DNA of 64,000 bases from an uncultured Myxococcales bacterium (GCA_903955385.1 CAJBNH010000135.1:1-64000); one strand, 5' to 3'. Positions 24,984-43,438 are shown, numbered from the stretch's first letter. Numbers and translations are program-made. The notes: generated from the letters alone by a model not told the origin.

Positions 24984-27863
24984 ATGCCTCGCGCCATTCG
25001 ATTCCTGACGCTTCTGGGTGTGCTCGCGTTGTGGCTGGGGGGCTGCAGCGACGGGGCCGTGACCGAGTCGCCGCCCTCGTTTGGCCTGACCGTCCCTGAC
25101 CCGCACGTCGTGGACGAGGGGGGCGACGAGTCCTTCCGGGTCGTGCCCATCCATGCCGACACGCTGCAGTGGCAACGCCACGAGCTGGGCGCGGCCGAGT
25201 GGAAGGACATCGCCGGCGCGACCGAGGACTGGTACGTGGTCAAAGGCGCCACGATGGACGACGACGGCGACGCGTTCCGCTGCATCGCGAAGAACGCCGC
25301 CGGCAGCGCGACCAGCCTGCCCGAGAAGCTGACCGTCACCCGCGCGCTGCCGAAGATCCTGCAATCGCCGACTGATCAGGGTGTCCAAGAGGGCACGCCT
25401 GTTGCATTTTCGGTGACAGCGACCGGCTCGGGCGGCTTGACGTATGCCTGGCAGCGCTCTGACGACGACAGCGCCACTTGGCAGGCCGTTCCACAGGCCA
25501 CCGAAGCGACCCTGACGCTGGCCGCGGCCACGCTGGACGACGACGGTGCCCGTTTCCGAGCGGCCGTGACGAACCCGGCTGGCACCACCACCAGCCAACC
25601 CGCCAGGCTGACTGTGGCGCAGCTGCCGCCCGCAATCTCGGCGTCGCCGCAGGGGCAGACGGTGCCAGAAGGCAGCGATGCGGTCTTCTCCGTGACGGCC
25701 AAGGGCTCGGGCGAGCTGGCCTACCTGTGGCAGCGGTCGGACGACGACGGAGCGACGTGGGGGGACGTCGACGTGGCGACGGAGGCCATGCTGACGCTGA
25801 CGGCGGTGCAGTGGGCCGACGACGGGGCGCAATTCCGTTGCCGGGTCACCAACCCCGCAGGCGAGGCGACCAGCGGCGCGGGCACGCTGCACGTGACGGT
25901 CGATCTGGCTGAGATCACGGAACAACCGCAGGATCAGTCGGTCGATGAAGGGCAGCCGGCCTTGTTCGCGCTGACCGCGACCGGCTCAGGCAATCCGACC
26001 TACCAGTGGCAGCGTTCGGACGACGCAGGCAAGTCATGGGGCGACGTCGCTGGGGCGGGCGAGCCCTCGTATGCCCTTGCGGCCGCGACGATGGAGGACG
26101 ACGCGGCCCGCTTGCGCTGCGTGGTCACCAACCCGGCGGGCGGTGTGACCAGCGGGGAGGCCAAGCTGACGGTCAAGCGTCTGCCGCCGAAGATCGCCCT
26201 GCAGCCGCAGAGCCAGTCGGTGCAGAAGCTGGCCCCGGCCAAATTCTCTGTAATGGCAACGGGTTCTGGCGGTCTGAAGTATCGCTGGCTGCGGTCGGAC
26301 GGCGTGGGCAAGCCCTGGGGCGACATCCCGGGAGCAGACCAGAGCTCGTACACGGTGGCGTCCGCCACCCTTGCCGACGACGGCGCCAAGTTCCGCGTGG
26401 TCGTCACCAACCCAGCGGGCAGCGTGACCAGCAGCGTGGCCCTGCTGACCATCGCCAAGTCGCCGATTCTCATTGACAACCAGCCTGAAGATGCTGCCGC
26501 CCCCTCGGGGCGGTCGGTCCTCTTTGCCGTGTCCGCTTCCGGGCCCTTGCCGTTGGCGTATCAGTGGCAGCGCTCCAATGACGCGGGAGAGACCTGGACC
26601 GATGTGGCGAACGCAAAGGCGAACACCCACTCGCTGACGGTGCAGGACGCGGACGACGGGGCCCTGTTCCGCTGCCAGATCGCCGACACCGGCGAGACGA
26701 TGTTCAGTGCAGTCGCGCACTTGACGGTGCTGCCTGTCATCGACAAAGCCCCCGCCTTCACCACGGGCCTGCGCACCGCCGTCAAGAACGCCGCGGGCTG
26801 GCACATGGTTTGGGGGCGCCCCACCGACACGGTCGACACGCTGCACTACGCGCAATCGAGCGACGGCGCGCACTGGAGCTTGCCTGTCGCGATTGCGAGC
26901 CAAGACCACACCGGCCAGAACGACAACCACGGCATGGTCAACGGTCAGGCGCTGGCGGCCGATGCCAAGGGCAACCTTCACGTGGTTTACGACTATCGCG
27001 CAGGTCAGAGCGCGGACCCCCCGGTGCTCGCATCGTACCTCACCAAGGTCGACGGCGTGTGGGACGAAACCCAAGCGTTCCTGACGGCCAACGCCTTGCA
27101 GACCTCGCCGACAGCGTTCCTGTTCGACCCGATGCTGTGGCCAGGGCCGCAGGGGACACTGCATCTGGTGGCCCGTGACGCCGCGTGGTCCTCGACCAGC
27201 TATCACCTGATCAACGCCACGCTGTCCGCGGGAAACTGGCAGGCTCCCACCGCGCTGGTGACCGTGACCACCGCCGTCGATGCCGACTCGCTGCAGGGCA
27301 GCCTGTTGGAGGGGGATGCCAGCGGCAATGCCTGGGTGCTCTACTACAACCGCAGCAACGGCGTGTTGGCGGCGAAGGCCTTCGACAAGGCAGACGGCTC
27401 ATGGAGCGCCCCCGCCGTCGTTCACGCAACGCAGTTCACCACGACCGGTGCCGGACCGTTCGGCATCCACGCGTCGGGACTGGTGCGCAACGGCGCATTG
27501 GAGGCCGTCGTCACGCTCAACGACAAGAAGGGCGCCGACACGCTGTCCCAAACCCTGTACGTCACCAATGCCGGCGGTGTCTGGACCGCCACGCCGGTCG
27601 ACTTGGGCTTCGCGGCCACCAGCATCACCGACGTGCACCTGTCGGCGGCCGGCAGCAAGCTGCGGCTGTTTCTGGGCGCCAGCGGCACGACGGTCTACAC
27701 GGTTGACGTGACCGGCGGCGTGATCGGCAAGTCGCAGACCCTGCGCGCGGTGGGCGGTACAGCAACGCTGCAGCTGGTCACGACGACGCGAGAGGACCCG
27801 ACGGCCATCCTGTTGGAGAGCGTGGGCGGCACCAGCTGGCTGTACGCGATGCGTGTGCCGTGA
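24984..27863 (+). CDS. Lipoprotein with six Ig-like repeats and a propeller-like C-terminus
   Basis: 959 residues; ATG 24984 with a TGGAGGA site. The lipobox LGGC gives Cys21. Residues ~25-600 contain six Ig-like domains of about 90-95 residues. Each of the last five has the pattern 'QP...SV.EG..A.FSVTATGSG', then 'Y.WQRSDD', then 'DDGA.FR..VTNPAG'. The remaining ~350 residues have repeated 'SDGAHWSLPV', 'ADAKGNLHVVYDY' and 'DASGNAWVLYYN' blades, typical of a sialidase-like or generic beta-propeller without visible catalytic residues. Likely an outer-surface binding protein; ligand unknown. Convergent with the cupin gene (10 nt). Confidence 0.8.
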   Translation: MPRAIRFLTLLGVLALWLGGCSDGAVTESPPSFGLTVPDPHVVDEGGDESFRVVPIHADTLQWQRHELGAAEWKDIAGATEDWYVVKGATMDDDGDAFRCIAKNAAGSATSLPEKLTVTRALPKILQSPTDQGVQEGTPVAFSVTATGSGGLTYAWQRSDDDSATWQAVPQATEATLTLAAATLDDDGARFRAAVTNPAGTTTSQPARLTVAQLPPAISASPQGQTVPEGSDAVFSVTAKGSGELAYLWQRSDDDGATWGDVDVATEAMLTLTAVQWADDGAQFRCRVTNPAGEATSGAGTLHVTVDLAEITEQPQDQSVDEGQPALFALTATGSGNPTYQWQRSDDAGKSWGDVAGAGEPSYALAAATMEDDAARLRCVVTNPAGGVTSGEAKLTVKRLPPKIALQPQSQSVQKLAPAKFSVMATGSGGLKYRWLRSDGVGKPWGDIPGADQSSYTVASATLADDGAKFRVVVTNPAGSVTSSVALLTIAKSPILIDNQPEDAAAPSGRSVLFAVSASGPLPLAYQWQRSNDAGETWTDVANAKANTHSLTVQDADDGALFRCQIADTGETMFSAVAHLTVLPVIDKAPAFTTGLRTAVKNAAGWHMVWGRPTDTVDTLHYAQSSDGAHWSLPVAIASQDHTGQNDNHGMVNGQALAADAKGNLHVVYDYRAGQSADPPVLASYLTKVDGVWDETQAFLTANALQTSPTAFLFDPMLWPGPQGTLHLVARDAAWSSTSYHLINATLSAGNWQAPTALVTVTTAVDADSLQGSLLEGDASGNAWVLYYNRSNGVLAAKAFDKADGSWSAPAVVHATQFTTTGAGPFGIHASGLVRNGALEAVVTLNDKKGADTLSQTLYVTNAGGVWTATPVDLGFAATSITDVHLSAAGSKLRLFLGASGTTVYTVDVTGGVIGKSQTLRAVGGTATLQLVTTTREDPTAILLESVGGTSWLYAMRVP

Positions 27864-27873
27864 GTGCGTCCGG

Positions 27874-28254
27874 TCAACCTTCGCCAAAGCCGTCCGGCAG
27901 CAGCTCGGTGTCTTCGTGCCGGTACGGCGGGGCGCAACAACACAGGATGCGGAAAGGCTGATTGCCTAGATTCAGCACCTGATGCGACGCGCCCGGCGGG
28001 ATCAGGACCGCGTCGCCCACGGTGACCAGCTGGCGCTCGCCGTCGACCTCCAGCCACGCTTCGCCTTGCATCACGAAGTAGAATTCCTCGGTGCCGGGGT
28101 GGCGGTGGCGCGTGGTGCGGCTACCGGGCTCGACCGTCGCCTCGGCCAGACTCTGGTGGCGCACGGGGGCACACGACAGGTCCAGCAGTGACCGGATGGT
28201 CGACCCGTCCTTGGTGACGAATGGCGTGGCAGTGTGCAGGTTGCGGCGAATCAT
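27874..28254 (-). CDS. Single-domain cupin protein
   Basis: 126 residues. The cupin motif 1 'RHRHPGTEEFYFVMQG' supplies two His and a Glu, and motif 2 'PPGASHQVLN' supplies the last His, so the metal site looks complete. It resembles mannose-6-phosphate-isomerase-like cupins of unknown substrate. The ATG at 28254 has no ribosome site and lies 7 nt from a -10 box, so translation is probably leaderless. No signal peptide; cytoplasmic. Confidence 0.8.
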   Translation of the reverse strand: MIRRNLHTATPFVTKDGSTIRSLLDLSCAPVRHQSLAEATVEPGSRTTRHRHPGTEEFYFVMQGEAWLEVDGERQLVTVGDAVLIPPGASHQVLNLGNQPFRILCCCAPPYRHEDTELLPDGFGEG

Positions 28255-28260
28255 GGCGGC

Positions 28261-28289
28261 ATGCTGGCGCACGGCGGTCGACGCGGCAA
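28261..28289 (-). promoter_or_regulatory. Leaderless promoter of the cupin gene
   Basis: Minus strand: TTGCCG (28289-28284), 17 bp, CAGCAT (28266-28261). The -10 ends 7 nt before ATG 28254, so transcription should start at or next to the A of the start codon. Confidence 0.55.
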
Positions 28290-28334
28290 GTCCGGCGGGC
28301 GGCGACGACCCGTGCACGTTCAGAGATCCCGCGC

Positions 28335-28363
28335 TTGTCCATGCCGGCCCCCGGCCGGATACT
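28335..28363 (+). promoter_or_regulatory. Candidate promoter of the FKBP lipoprotein gene
   Basis: TTGTCC (28335-28340), 17 bp, GATACT (28358-28363). ATG 28406 with its GGGAGA site follows after about 40 nt. Confidence 0.5.
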
Positions 28364-28405
28364 GCCGCGCTGGGGTTGTGCCTCGGCCCTGTGGGAGACG
28401 TCCAG

Positions 28406-29377
28406 ATGAAGCGTTCGACGGGTAGCCAGAAGAGTCTGCGGCGCTGGTTCTTCCTTGGGCTGTGGCTGCTGCTCGCCGCCGGTCTGGGCGCAGGCTGCGG
28501 CAAGGGCCGCCACGGGACCGTCGAGCCGGTACCCGTCGATGCGCAAGGGCAAGCAGGCGAAGAGGATGTTGCTCCCGACGTGGCGGCCGAAGACGCAGCC
28601 ATCGCGCCCGACCCTGCTCCCGCAGCAGACGGTCGCCCGAGTCTGGACCCGCCTGCCGACCTGAAATCGCCGCCGTCCGACGCCGAAAAGCGTCCGTCCG
28701 GGCTGGTCACCAAGGTCCTGAAAGCGGGAACCGGCGACGTGCGCCCTGGCCGCGACGACACCGTGTTCGTGCACTACATCGCGTGGAACGATACCGGCAA
28801 GCTCGTCGGCACCACCTGGAAGCGCGTGCCAGAGCCGCGGATCCTGCGGATGGACAAGGCCTTGCCGGGCTGGTCCCAAGGCATCGGTCTGATGGTGGTG
28901 GGAGAGACGCGTCGCCTGTGGATTCCTGCAGCTCTGGCGCACCCCCGCAGCACACCCAAGGCCGAACGCACACCGCTGGTGCTGGACGTCACGCTTGCCA
29001 AGCTCAAGCGCGCCCCGCCGGCGCCCGCCGACCTGAAGCGCCCCCCTGGCAGTGCGACCAAGTCCGCAAGTGGCCTTACGTTTGTCGAGCTCGTCGCGGG
29101 CCAGGGCGATGTGCGCCCGACCGGGACCAACGAAGTTACCGTGCGCTACGCAGGCTGGACGCAGGACGGTCGCTGCTTCGACCACACCGACGTCGACGAG
29201 ACCATGTCCTTCCCGCTGGGCAGCGTCATCAAGGGCTGGACAGAGGGCGTGCAGCAGATGAAACCCGGCGCGAAGTTCCGCTTCTGGATCCCAGCGAAGC
29301 TTGCCTACGACGGCGAGCAGGGCAAGCCGAAAGGCACGCTTGTTTTCGACATCGAGCTTGTGGCGATCGTGCCCTGA
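28406..29377 (+). CDS. Lipoprotein with two FKBP-type peptidyl-prolyl isomerase domains
   Basis: 323 residues; ATG 28406 with GGGAGA. The signal ends in a 'GLGAGC' lipobox. An acidic Ala/Pro-rich linker follows to about residue 90. Domain 1 (~95-205) keeps the fold pattern ('VFVHYIAW', 'LPGWSQGIGLMVVGETRRLWIP') but lacks the usual 'G..FDSS' active-site loop, having 'KLVGTTWKR', so it may be inactive. Domain 2 (~220-323) has 'VTVRYAGW', 'RCFDHT', 'VIKGWTEGVQQMKPGAKFRFWIP' and 'LAY', closer to active FKBPs. Likely an envelope chaperone for secreted proteins. Confidence 0.85.
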   Translation: MKRSTGSQKSLRRWFFLGLWLLLAAGLGAGCGKGRHGTVEPVPVDAQGQAGEEDVAPDVAAEDAAIAPDPAPAADGRPSLDPPADLKSPPSDAEKRPSGLVTKVLKAGTGDVRPGRDDTVFVHYIAWNDTGKLVGTTWKRVPEPRILRMDKALPGWSQGIGLMVVGETRRLWIPAALAHPRSTPKAERTPLVLDVTLAKLKRAPPAPADLKRPPGSATKSASGLTFVELVAGQGDVRPTGTNEVTVRYAGWTQDGRCFDHTDVDETMSFPLGSVIKGWTEGVQQMKPGAKFRFWIPAKLAYDGEQGKPKGTLVFDIELVAIVP

Positions 29378-29474
29378 AGCAGACGAACCCGACCCAGCGT
29401 GGTTCAGAGCCACTCACCGCGCTGTACCGGGCCAAGGCCGCCGGTCGCAATCGGGTTGTCGGACTGCACGCCGC

Positions 29475-33059
<3,585 letters not shown>

Positions 33060-33114
33060 GCGGGGCCTCGCAGGTCGCGCCAGCCGTCCGGGAGGGAGCT
33101 GACCCTGACCGGAG

Positions 33115-33144
33115 AGCCTAGGACCCGAAGGCAGTCCCGGTCAA
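33115..33144 (-). promoter_or_regulatory. Candidate promoter of the hybrid kinase
   Basis: Minus strand: TTGACC (33144-33139), 18 bp, TAGGCT (33120-33115). It lies within the 138-nt gap after the TSP3/OmpA gene, so the kinase need not depend on that transcript. Confidence 0.5.
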
Positions 33145-33197
33145 CCGAACCGCAAAGGGTCCGGGGATGTCTCGATTCGAACCAGTCGCCCTTTGCG

Positions 33198-39542
<6,345 letters not shown>

Positions 39543-39621
39543 CGATCCACCGCTTGGCCTGCGCCGTCCGTCCGTCCGCAACCTGGTGCGACAAGCGAAG
39601 GGCTTTCGCCACAAGCTCTAG

Positions 39622-39650
39622 TCTTTACGCTGGGGGGGGGCGAGCGTCAA
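39622..39650 (-). promoter_or_regulatory. Candidate phase-variable promoter with C9 spacer tract
   Basis: Minus strand: TTGACG (39650-39645), a 17-bp spacer CTCG-C9-AGCG (39644-39628), TAAAGA (39627-39622). The -35 is good and the -10 moderate. An A7 tract (39649-39655) abuts the -35. The predicted leader to ATG 39542 is about 70 nt. Loss or gain of one C would shift spacing to 16 or 18. The rest of 39656-39806 holds nothing recognisable. Confidence 0.5.
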
Positions 39651-39806
39651 AAAAACGGGTGCCCGCTTGCACTTCCGTCGTCTCGTCGGTCTCGCAGACG
39701 TCACGGTTGCGAGCTGCCGGAGGCACCCGCTCGGCGGCGCGACACAGCCGAGGGTCGCGCACGCGCGCGTTGCGGCCGCGCGAGGTCCGGGTGCGCTGAA
39801 CTTCGC

Positions 39807-40304
39807 TTACGCCTTGGGCTTCTTGGGGATCCACGCCCACAGCATCGTGCAGTGGATGGGCTCGCCGCCGGTTGCGTCGGTCACGGTCACCGGTACTGCC
39901 AGCTCGCCCTTGGGCGTCGCCTGGATGTGGGCGATTTGCTCTGCCGAGAGCGTGGCCACTGCGCGCATGTCGCCCTTGGTCCGCTTGCGGAAGTCGACGG
40001 TGAACGACTTGATCAGGGGCAGTCGGTCATCCGGCAGGTTCATGGCCACCACAAAGCCGGTCGCAGTCTCCGCCAGCAGCGCCATGGCGGCCGCGTGTAC
40101 GTTGCCGATGTGGTTGCGCGTGGGGCGACGGTTGCGAATCGAGACGACGACGCGCTCAGGCGTCAGCTCCTCGTACAGCAGCCCGCTGTGACCGACGTAG
40201 GGCACGTAGCGCCCGAGGATCTGCGACACCACGCGCATCCGCACGGCTTCGGGCAGAAACCGCAACTGGGCGAGGCGGCGGGTCATCGCGTTGGGAGCGG
40301 TCAT
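39807..40304 (-). CDS. DUF4442-family (hotdog-fold) protein
   Basis: 165 residues; ATG 40304 with a GAGG site. The sequence pattern 'NHIGNVHAAAMALLAETATGFVVAMNLP' is that of DUF4442, a hotdog-fold family related to acyl-CoA thioesterases; activity is unproven here. No signal peptide, so cytoplasmic. It starts 14 nt after the HmuY-like lipoprotein stop and is probably cotranscribed with it, though a functional link is not obvious. Confidence 0.8.
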   Translation of the reverse strand: MTAPNAMTRRLAQLRFLPEAVRMRVVSQILGRYVPYVGHSGLLYEELTPERVVVSIRNRRPTRNHIGNVHAAAMALLAETATGFVVAMNLPDDRLPLIKSFTVDFRKRTKGDMRAVATLSAEQIAHIQATPKGELAVPVTVTDATGGEPIHCTMLWAWIPKKPKA

Positions 40305-40318
40305 GGAGAACCTCGGGC

Positions 40319-41158
40319 TCAGGGCTGCAGGAAAGCCCAGCGGATGCGCATTTGTCCGCCGGGTGTGCCCATCGGCACCTTGCCAGTCGTGTTGCAGGTC
40401 GCTTGGGCTTCCGGCGCGTAGTAGTCCGTCACCGTCGCCTTGACGACCCGACCGTCGCCGCGCTGGATCAGGTACACGAAGTCGGTCATCTGCACGCAAT
40501 TCGAGTACTTCCAGAAGCCGGCCGTCACCGTGTCCGGCGCCTCGAGGCCCGAGCCGTCGGGCACCAGCGTGCACTTGGTCGTGAAGTAGGCCTCAGGCTC
40601 GAACTCGGCATCGACGGGGACGCTGGCGACGTCCTGGAAGGCCGTGTCCTTGGCAAGCTGTGCACCGTACACGCACCCCGGCCCCGCGACGCCGCTGTTG
40701 AGCCGGATCACGTAACGGCGAAACGCGATGTCCCAGTCGAGCGAGGTGAACGCCGCTTCGTCGCCGATGGCCACCTTCTCCAGCCCCTTGTCGGTGAACC
40801 GAGCGTAGACAAAGGCTTCCGACGGGTTCATGCCGCCCCCGGCCGCATCGACCGAGCTGACGAAGCCGTCACCGTCGATCTGGTTCTGGACCTGACGCGT
40901 GCTGGCCTTGCCGAACAGTGGCAACAGTGCCACCTGCTCGTCGATGCACGGGACTTTGCTGGGTTCGCACACGGCTGGCTTGGGGCTGTCGGGCGCCGTG
41001 TCCGGTGTGGCGGTGTCGTCGGTCCCAGCCGTGTCGGAGTTCGTCGTGTCTGCCGCGCTGGTGTCGGTCGGCGTCGTGGACGTGCCGGCGTCGGTTCCGC
41101 AGGCCGGAGCGGTCAGCAGGGCGAGCGAAAAACCAAAGCGAAGGAGCGGACTTGTCAT
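40319..41158 (-). CDS. HmuY-like lipoprotein
   Basis: 279 residues; ATG 41158 with AGAGG. Lipobox with Cys20, then a Thr/Asp/Ala-rich tether to about residue 65. The core contains 'SLDWDIAFRRYVIRLNSGVAGPG', the segment typical of HmuY proteins, and 'DFVYLIQRGDGRVVKATVTDYY'. HmuY of Porphyromonas is a surface heme-binding lipoprotein; many homologues have unknown ligands. No TonB receptor or other iron gene is adjacent, so heme binding is only possible. Confidence 0.8.
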   Translation of the reverse strand: MTSPLLRFGFSLALLTAPACGTDAGTSTTPTDTSAADTTNSDTAGTDDTATPDTAPDSPKPAVCEPSKVPCIDEQVALLPLFGKASTRQVQNQIDGDGFVSSVDAAGGGMNPSEAFVYARFTDKGLEKVAIGDEAAFTSLDWDIAFRRYVIRLNSGVAGPGCVYGAQLAKDTAFQDVASVPVDAEFEPEAYFTTKCTLVPDGSGLEAPDTVTAGFWKYSNCVQMTDFVYLIQRGDGRVVKATVTDYYAPEAQATCNTTGKVPMGTPGGQMRIRWAFLQP

Positions 41159-41199
41159 CGACGACCTCTGAGTGGCCAGCCTGCGGCCGACCCGTGGGG

Positions 41200-41228
41200 A
41201 TGCTCGCTGGGAGTCCGGAGTCTGTCGA
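41200..41228 (-). promoter_or_regulatory. Candidate promoter of HmuY-DUF4442 genes
   Basis: Minus strand: TCGACA (41228-41223), 17 bp, GAGCAT (41205-41200). It lies 42 nt before ATG 41158. Confidence 0.4.
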
Positions 41229-41243
41229 TGCACGGAGTCGGCG

Positions 41244-41966
41244 TCAACGTACGGTCGCAGCGGACGAGGGCTCGTCCGCAAGTGCCGGTTGCAGGCCAAG
41301 CTTCTCGCGCATCCACCAGCGACCCAAGTAGATCAGCGGGGTTAGGGCCAGCGCCAGCGCGAACTTCAGGGCGTAGCCGGTCCCGGCGATGTGCACCAGC
41401 TCCGTCGTCGAGGGCGGGGCACCGGTCTGGTTGGGCACACCGGCCAGCAGGATCCAGGTGACGAGCACGGAGTCCACGGCTTGTGACACCACCGTAGAGC
41501 CGGTCGCGCGCAGCCAGACCATCCGACCTCTCGTTGCCCGCTTCAGCACCCCAAACAGCCAGATGTCGGCCATCTGCCCCACCAGAAACGCAAGCAGCGA
41601 TGCGACGTACAGCCGATTCGACATCCCGAACACGGCCTCGAACGCCTCTTGCGGGACGGGGCTCTGCGGCGACACCGGGGCCAGACGCGCCGCCAGCACG
41701 AGCAGAAACGCGAGGCCAGAGCAGCCCAGCGCCGTCCAGGTCAGCTGTCGCGCCCCGCGGCGACCGTAGAACTCGTTGACGAGGTCGGTCAGCAGGAAAG
41801 TGACCGGAAAGGCGAACTGGCCGACCGAATGGGTCAGCAGCTCCCACGACCCGACATGGCCGAGGGGAACGAAGAAGAATTTGCTGCCCGTCAGGTCGGC
41901 GACCAGCAGACAGGTCACGAACACGGCGGTCAGGATCGTGTACAGTCGCGCGCGGTTGTCTGGCAT
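41244..41966 (-). CDS. VUT-family queuosine-precursor transporter
   Basis: 240 residues, about six membrane segments. It matches the VUT/YhhQ (DUF165) family: 'ANLTG'-like 'VADLTGSKFF', 'FPVTFLLTDLVNEFYGRRGARQ', 'GQMADIWLFGVLKRATRG' and 'STVVSQAVDSVLVT'. Family members import 7-deazaguanine precursors of queuosine; which one cannot be told. The ATG at 41966 lies 7 nt from a -10 box and the AAGGTGG before it overlaps that box, so the mRNA is probably leaderless. No queuosine genes nearby. Confidence 0.85.
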   Translation of the reverse strand: MPDNRARLYTILTAVFVTCLLVADLTGSKFFFVPLGHVGSWELLTHSVGQFAFPVTFLLTDLVNEFYGRRGARQLTWTALGCSGLAFLLVLAARLAPVSPQSPVPQEAFEAVFGMSNRLYVASLLAFLVGQMADIWLFGVLKRATRGRMVWLRATGSTVVSQAVDSVLVTWILLAGVPNQTGAPPSTTELVHIAGTGYALKFALALALTPLIYLGRWWMREKLGLQPALADEPSSAATVR

Positions 41967-41972
41967 GGCGCC

Positions 41973-42001
41973 ACCTTGCCCGCGGCCCCGGTCTGGGTCA
42001 A
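41973..42001 (-). promoter_or_regulatory. Leaderless promoter of the VUT transporter
   Basis: Minus strand: TTGACC (42001-41996), 17 bp, CAAGGT (41978-41973). The -10 ends 7 nt before ATG 41966, so there is no room for a riboswitch or leader. Confidence 0.5.
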
Positions 42002-42054
42002 GCTGGCGTCCTCCGGACCCGGCACGTGCAACGCAATGTCCAGGCAAACCGATC

Positions 42055-42083
42055 TGGACCGCTGCCCGGCCCCCGGCTAGCAT
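42055..42083 (+). promoter_or_regulatory. Candidate promoter for the 42113 gene pair
   Basis: TGGACC (42055-42060), 17 bp, TAGCAT (42078-42083), followed by an AGGGGGA site before ATG 42113. Confidence 0.5.
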
Positions 42084-42112
42084 TCGCCGCCACATCCAAG
42101 CAGGGGGACCCC

Positions 42113-43015
42113 ATGGACGAGTACTTCCAGCCACCGCCTCCAGTGCAAGCTCCGCCGCCCCCGCAGAAGGCCAACAAGACGCTGCTCTACCTGGGGATTG
42201 GTTGCGGCACGCTGATCTTCATTGGCCTGATCGCCGGAGGCCTGTTCGCTTGGTACGCCACACAGAAGGCCATGGAATTCGCGGATAATCCGGCCTACGG
42301 CACGCTGCGGCTGGCGGTCGCGGCGAACCCGGATCTGGAGACGGTCGATGCCGACGCGGCGACCGGCAAGATCACCGTACGCGACAAGAAGACCGGCAAG
42401 GTCGAGACCTTGACGATCGACTCGATGCAGGACGGCAAGCTCGTCATCGCAGGGGGCGACGGGTCGAAGATGGTGTTCGCGGGCGGAGAGAACGGTCAGG
42501 GAGAGCTCGTCATCACGGGCAAGAATGGCGAGAAACTGGTCGCCAAGGGCGGGCCCGGCGGCGGCAGTCTGGTCGTCACGGGGCAGAACGGCGAAGTGCA
42601 GGCGCAGGCCCAGGCGGTGGGCGACCAGATCAGGATCGACACGCCGGCGCAGGGCGACCAGCCAGCCGGCACGGTGGTGATGGGTGCCCCCGGCGCGGGT
42701 GGACCGAGCCTGCCGCAGTGGGTGCCGCCGTATCCGGGCGCGGCTCCGGTCGAGGGCGGCAGCGTCATCACGACGTCGGGCGACCAGACGTCGGGCACCT
42801 TCAGCTACAAGTCTGCGGATTCACCGGCCAAGGCACTTACCACCTATGCCGAGGCGTTGGCGAAGGCGGGACTGGCCGTCAAGACCAAGATGGAGACGGG
42901 CGACGGTGGTCTGCTGGTTGCCGCGAGTGCCGACGAGAAGCGTCAGGTCACCGTCACCATCGGCAAGGATGACGCGGGAACGGTTATCGGGCTGATCTTC
43001 ACCGCCAAGCCCTAG
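42113..43015 (+). CDS. Membrane-anchored protein with Gly-rich repeats, unknown function
   Basis: 300 residues; ATG 42113 with AGGGGGA. A Pro/Gln-rich cytoplasmic start (~1-20), one membrane helix (~25-47), then a soluble part. Residues ~60-170 show short beta-type repeats ('KTGKVETLTIDS', 'GDGSKMVFAGG', 'KNGEKLVAKGG') reminiscent of a small beta-solenoid or barrel. The last ~80 residues form a separate domain, 'GTFSYKSADSPAKALTTYAEAL'. Family not recognised. Cotranscribed with the next gene. Confidence 0.7.
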   Translation: MDEYFQPPPPVQAPPPPQKANKTLLYLGIGCGTLIFIGLIAGGLFAWYATQKAMEFADNPAYGTLRLAVAANPDLETVDADAATGKITVRDKKTGKVETLTIDSMQDGKLVIAGGDGSKMVFAGGENGQGELVITGKNGEKLVAKGGPGGGSLVVTGQNGEVQAQAQAVGDQIRIDTPAQGDQPAGTVVMGAPGAGGPSLPQWVPPYPGAAPVEGGSVITTSGDQTSGTFSYKSADSPAKALTTYAEALAKAGLAVKTKMETGDGGLLVAASADEKRQVTVTIGKDDAGTVIGLIFTAKP

Positions 43016-43045
43016 CATTTCCTGAACAGAATCAAGGAGTCACGC

Positions 43046-43402
43046 ATGGGACGCAAGGTGCTGGCCATCGTCGTCGGGTTGGTCGCGTGGTTGGCGGCGC
43101 AGTATGCGTTCGAGCTGATCAAGAACCTGCATCCTCCGACCGTGCTGCTGCAAGAGCTGGGGGTGCACGCGGTGGCCGTGGCCCTGGCGGCGGCCCTGGC
43201 AACCTGGGTTGGCAAGTGGACGACGCCGCTGCCGGCGATGGCGTTGGGCGGAGGCTTGATGCTCGCCAACCTCGCCTACCTGCTGGCCGTGCCGCACCCG
43301 ATGTGGTTTGAATTGCTGGACTTGCTGCTGTTCGTGCCTGCCGCGATGTTGGGCGCACGGCTGGTGATGGGCAAGGAAGTGGAGTCTGCCCCCGCCGCGT
43401 GA
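43046..43402 (+). CDS. Small four-helix membrane protein
   Basis: 118 residues; ATG 43046 after a clear AAGGAG site. Four hydrophobic segments cover nearly the whole chain, with a short charged tail. It lies 30 nt after the preceding gene. No family recognised. Confidence 0.7.
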   Translation: MGRKVLAIVVGLVAWLAAQYAFELIKNLHPPTVLLQELGVHAVAVALAAALATWVGKWTTPLPAMALGGGLMLANLAYLLAVPHPMWFELLDLLLFVPAAMLGARLVMGKEVESAPAA

Positions 43403-43438
43403 GGAAGGGCGCGTTGTCCCCTGCAAGGTCAGCCGACT

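Noticed and set aside
24558-25925. Minus-strand open frame across the Ig-lipoprotein start
   Set aside because: Composition is biased, no recognisable domain, and it opposes a gene with clear signal peptide and repeats.
39622-39650. ACGCT/AGCGT stem around the G9 run as an intrinsic terminator
   Set aside because: No T-run follows the stem on either transcript strand, and a promoter reading explains the sequence better.
41967-42112. A preQ1 riboswitch for the VUT transporter
   Set aside because: The promoter lies directly at the start codon, leaving no leader, and no pseudoknot-like sequence was seen.
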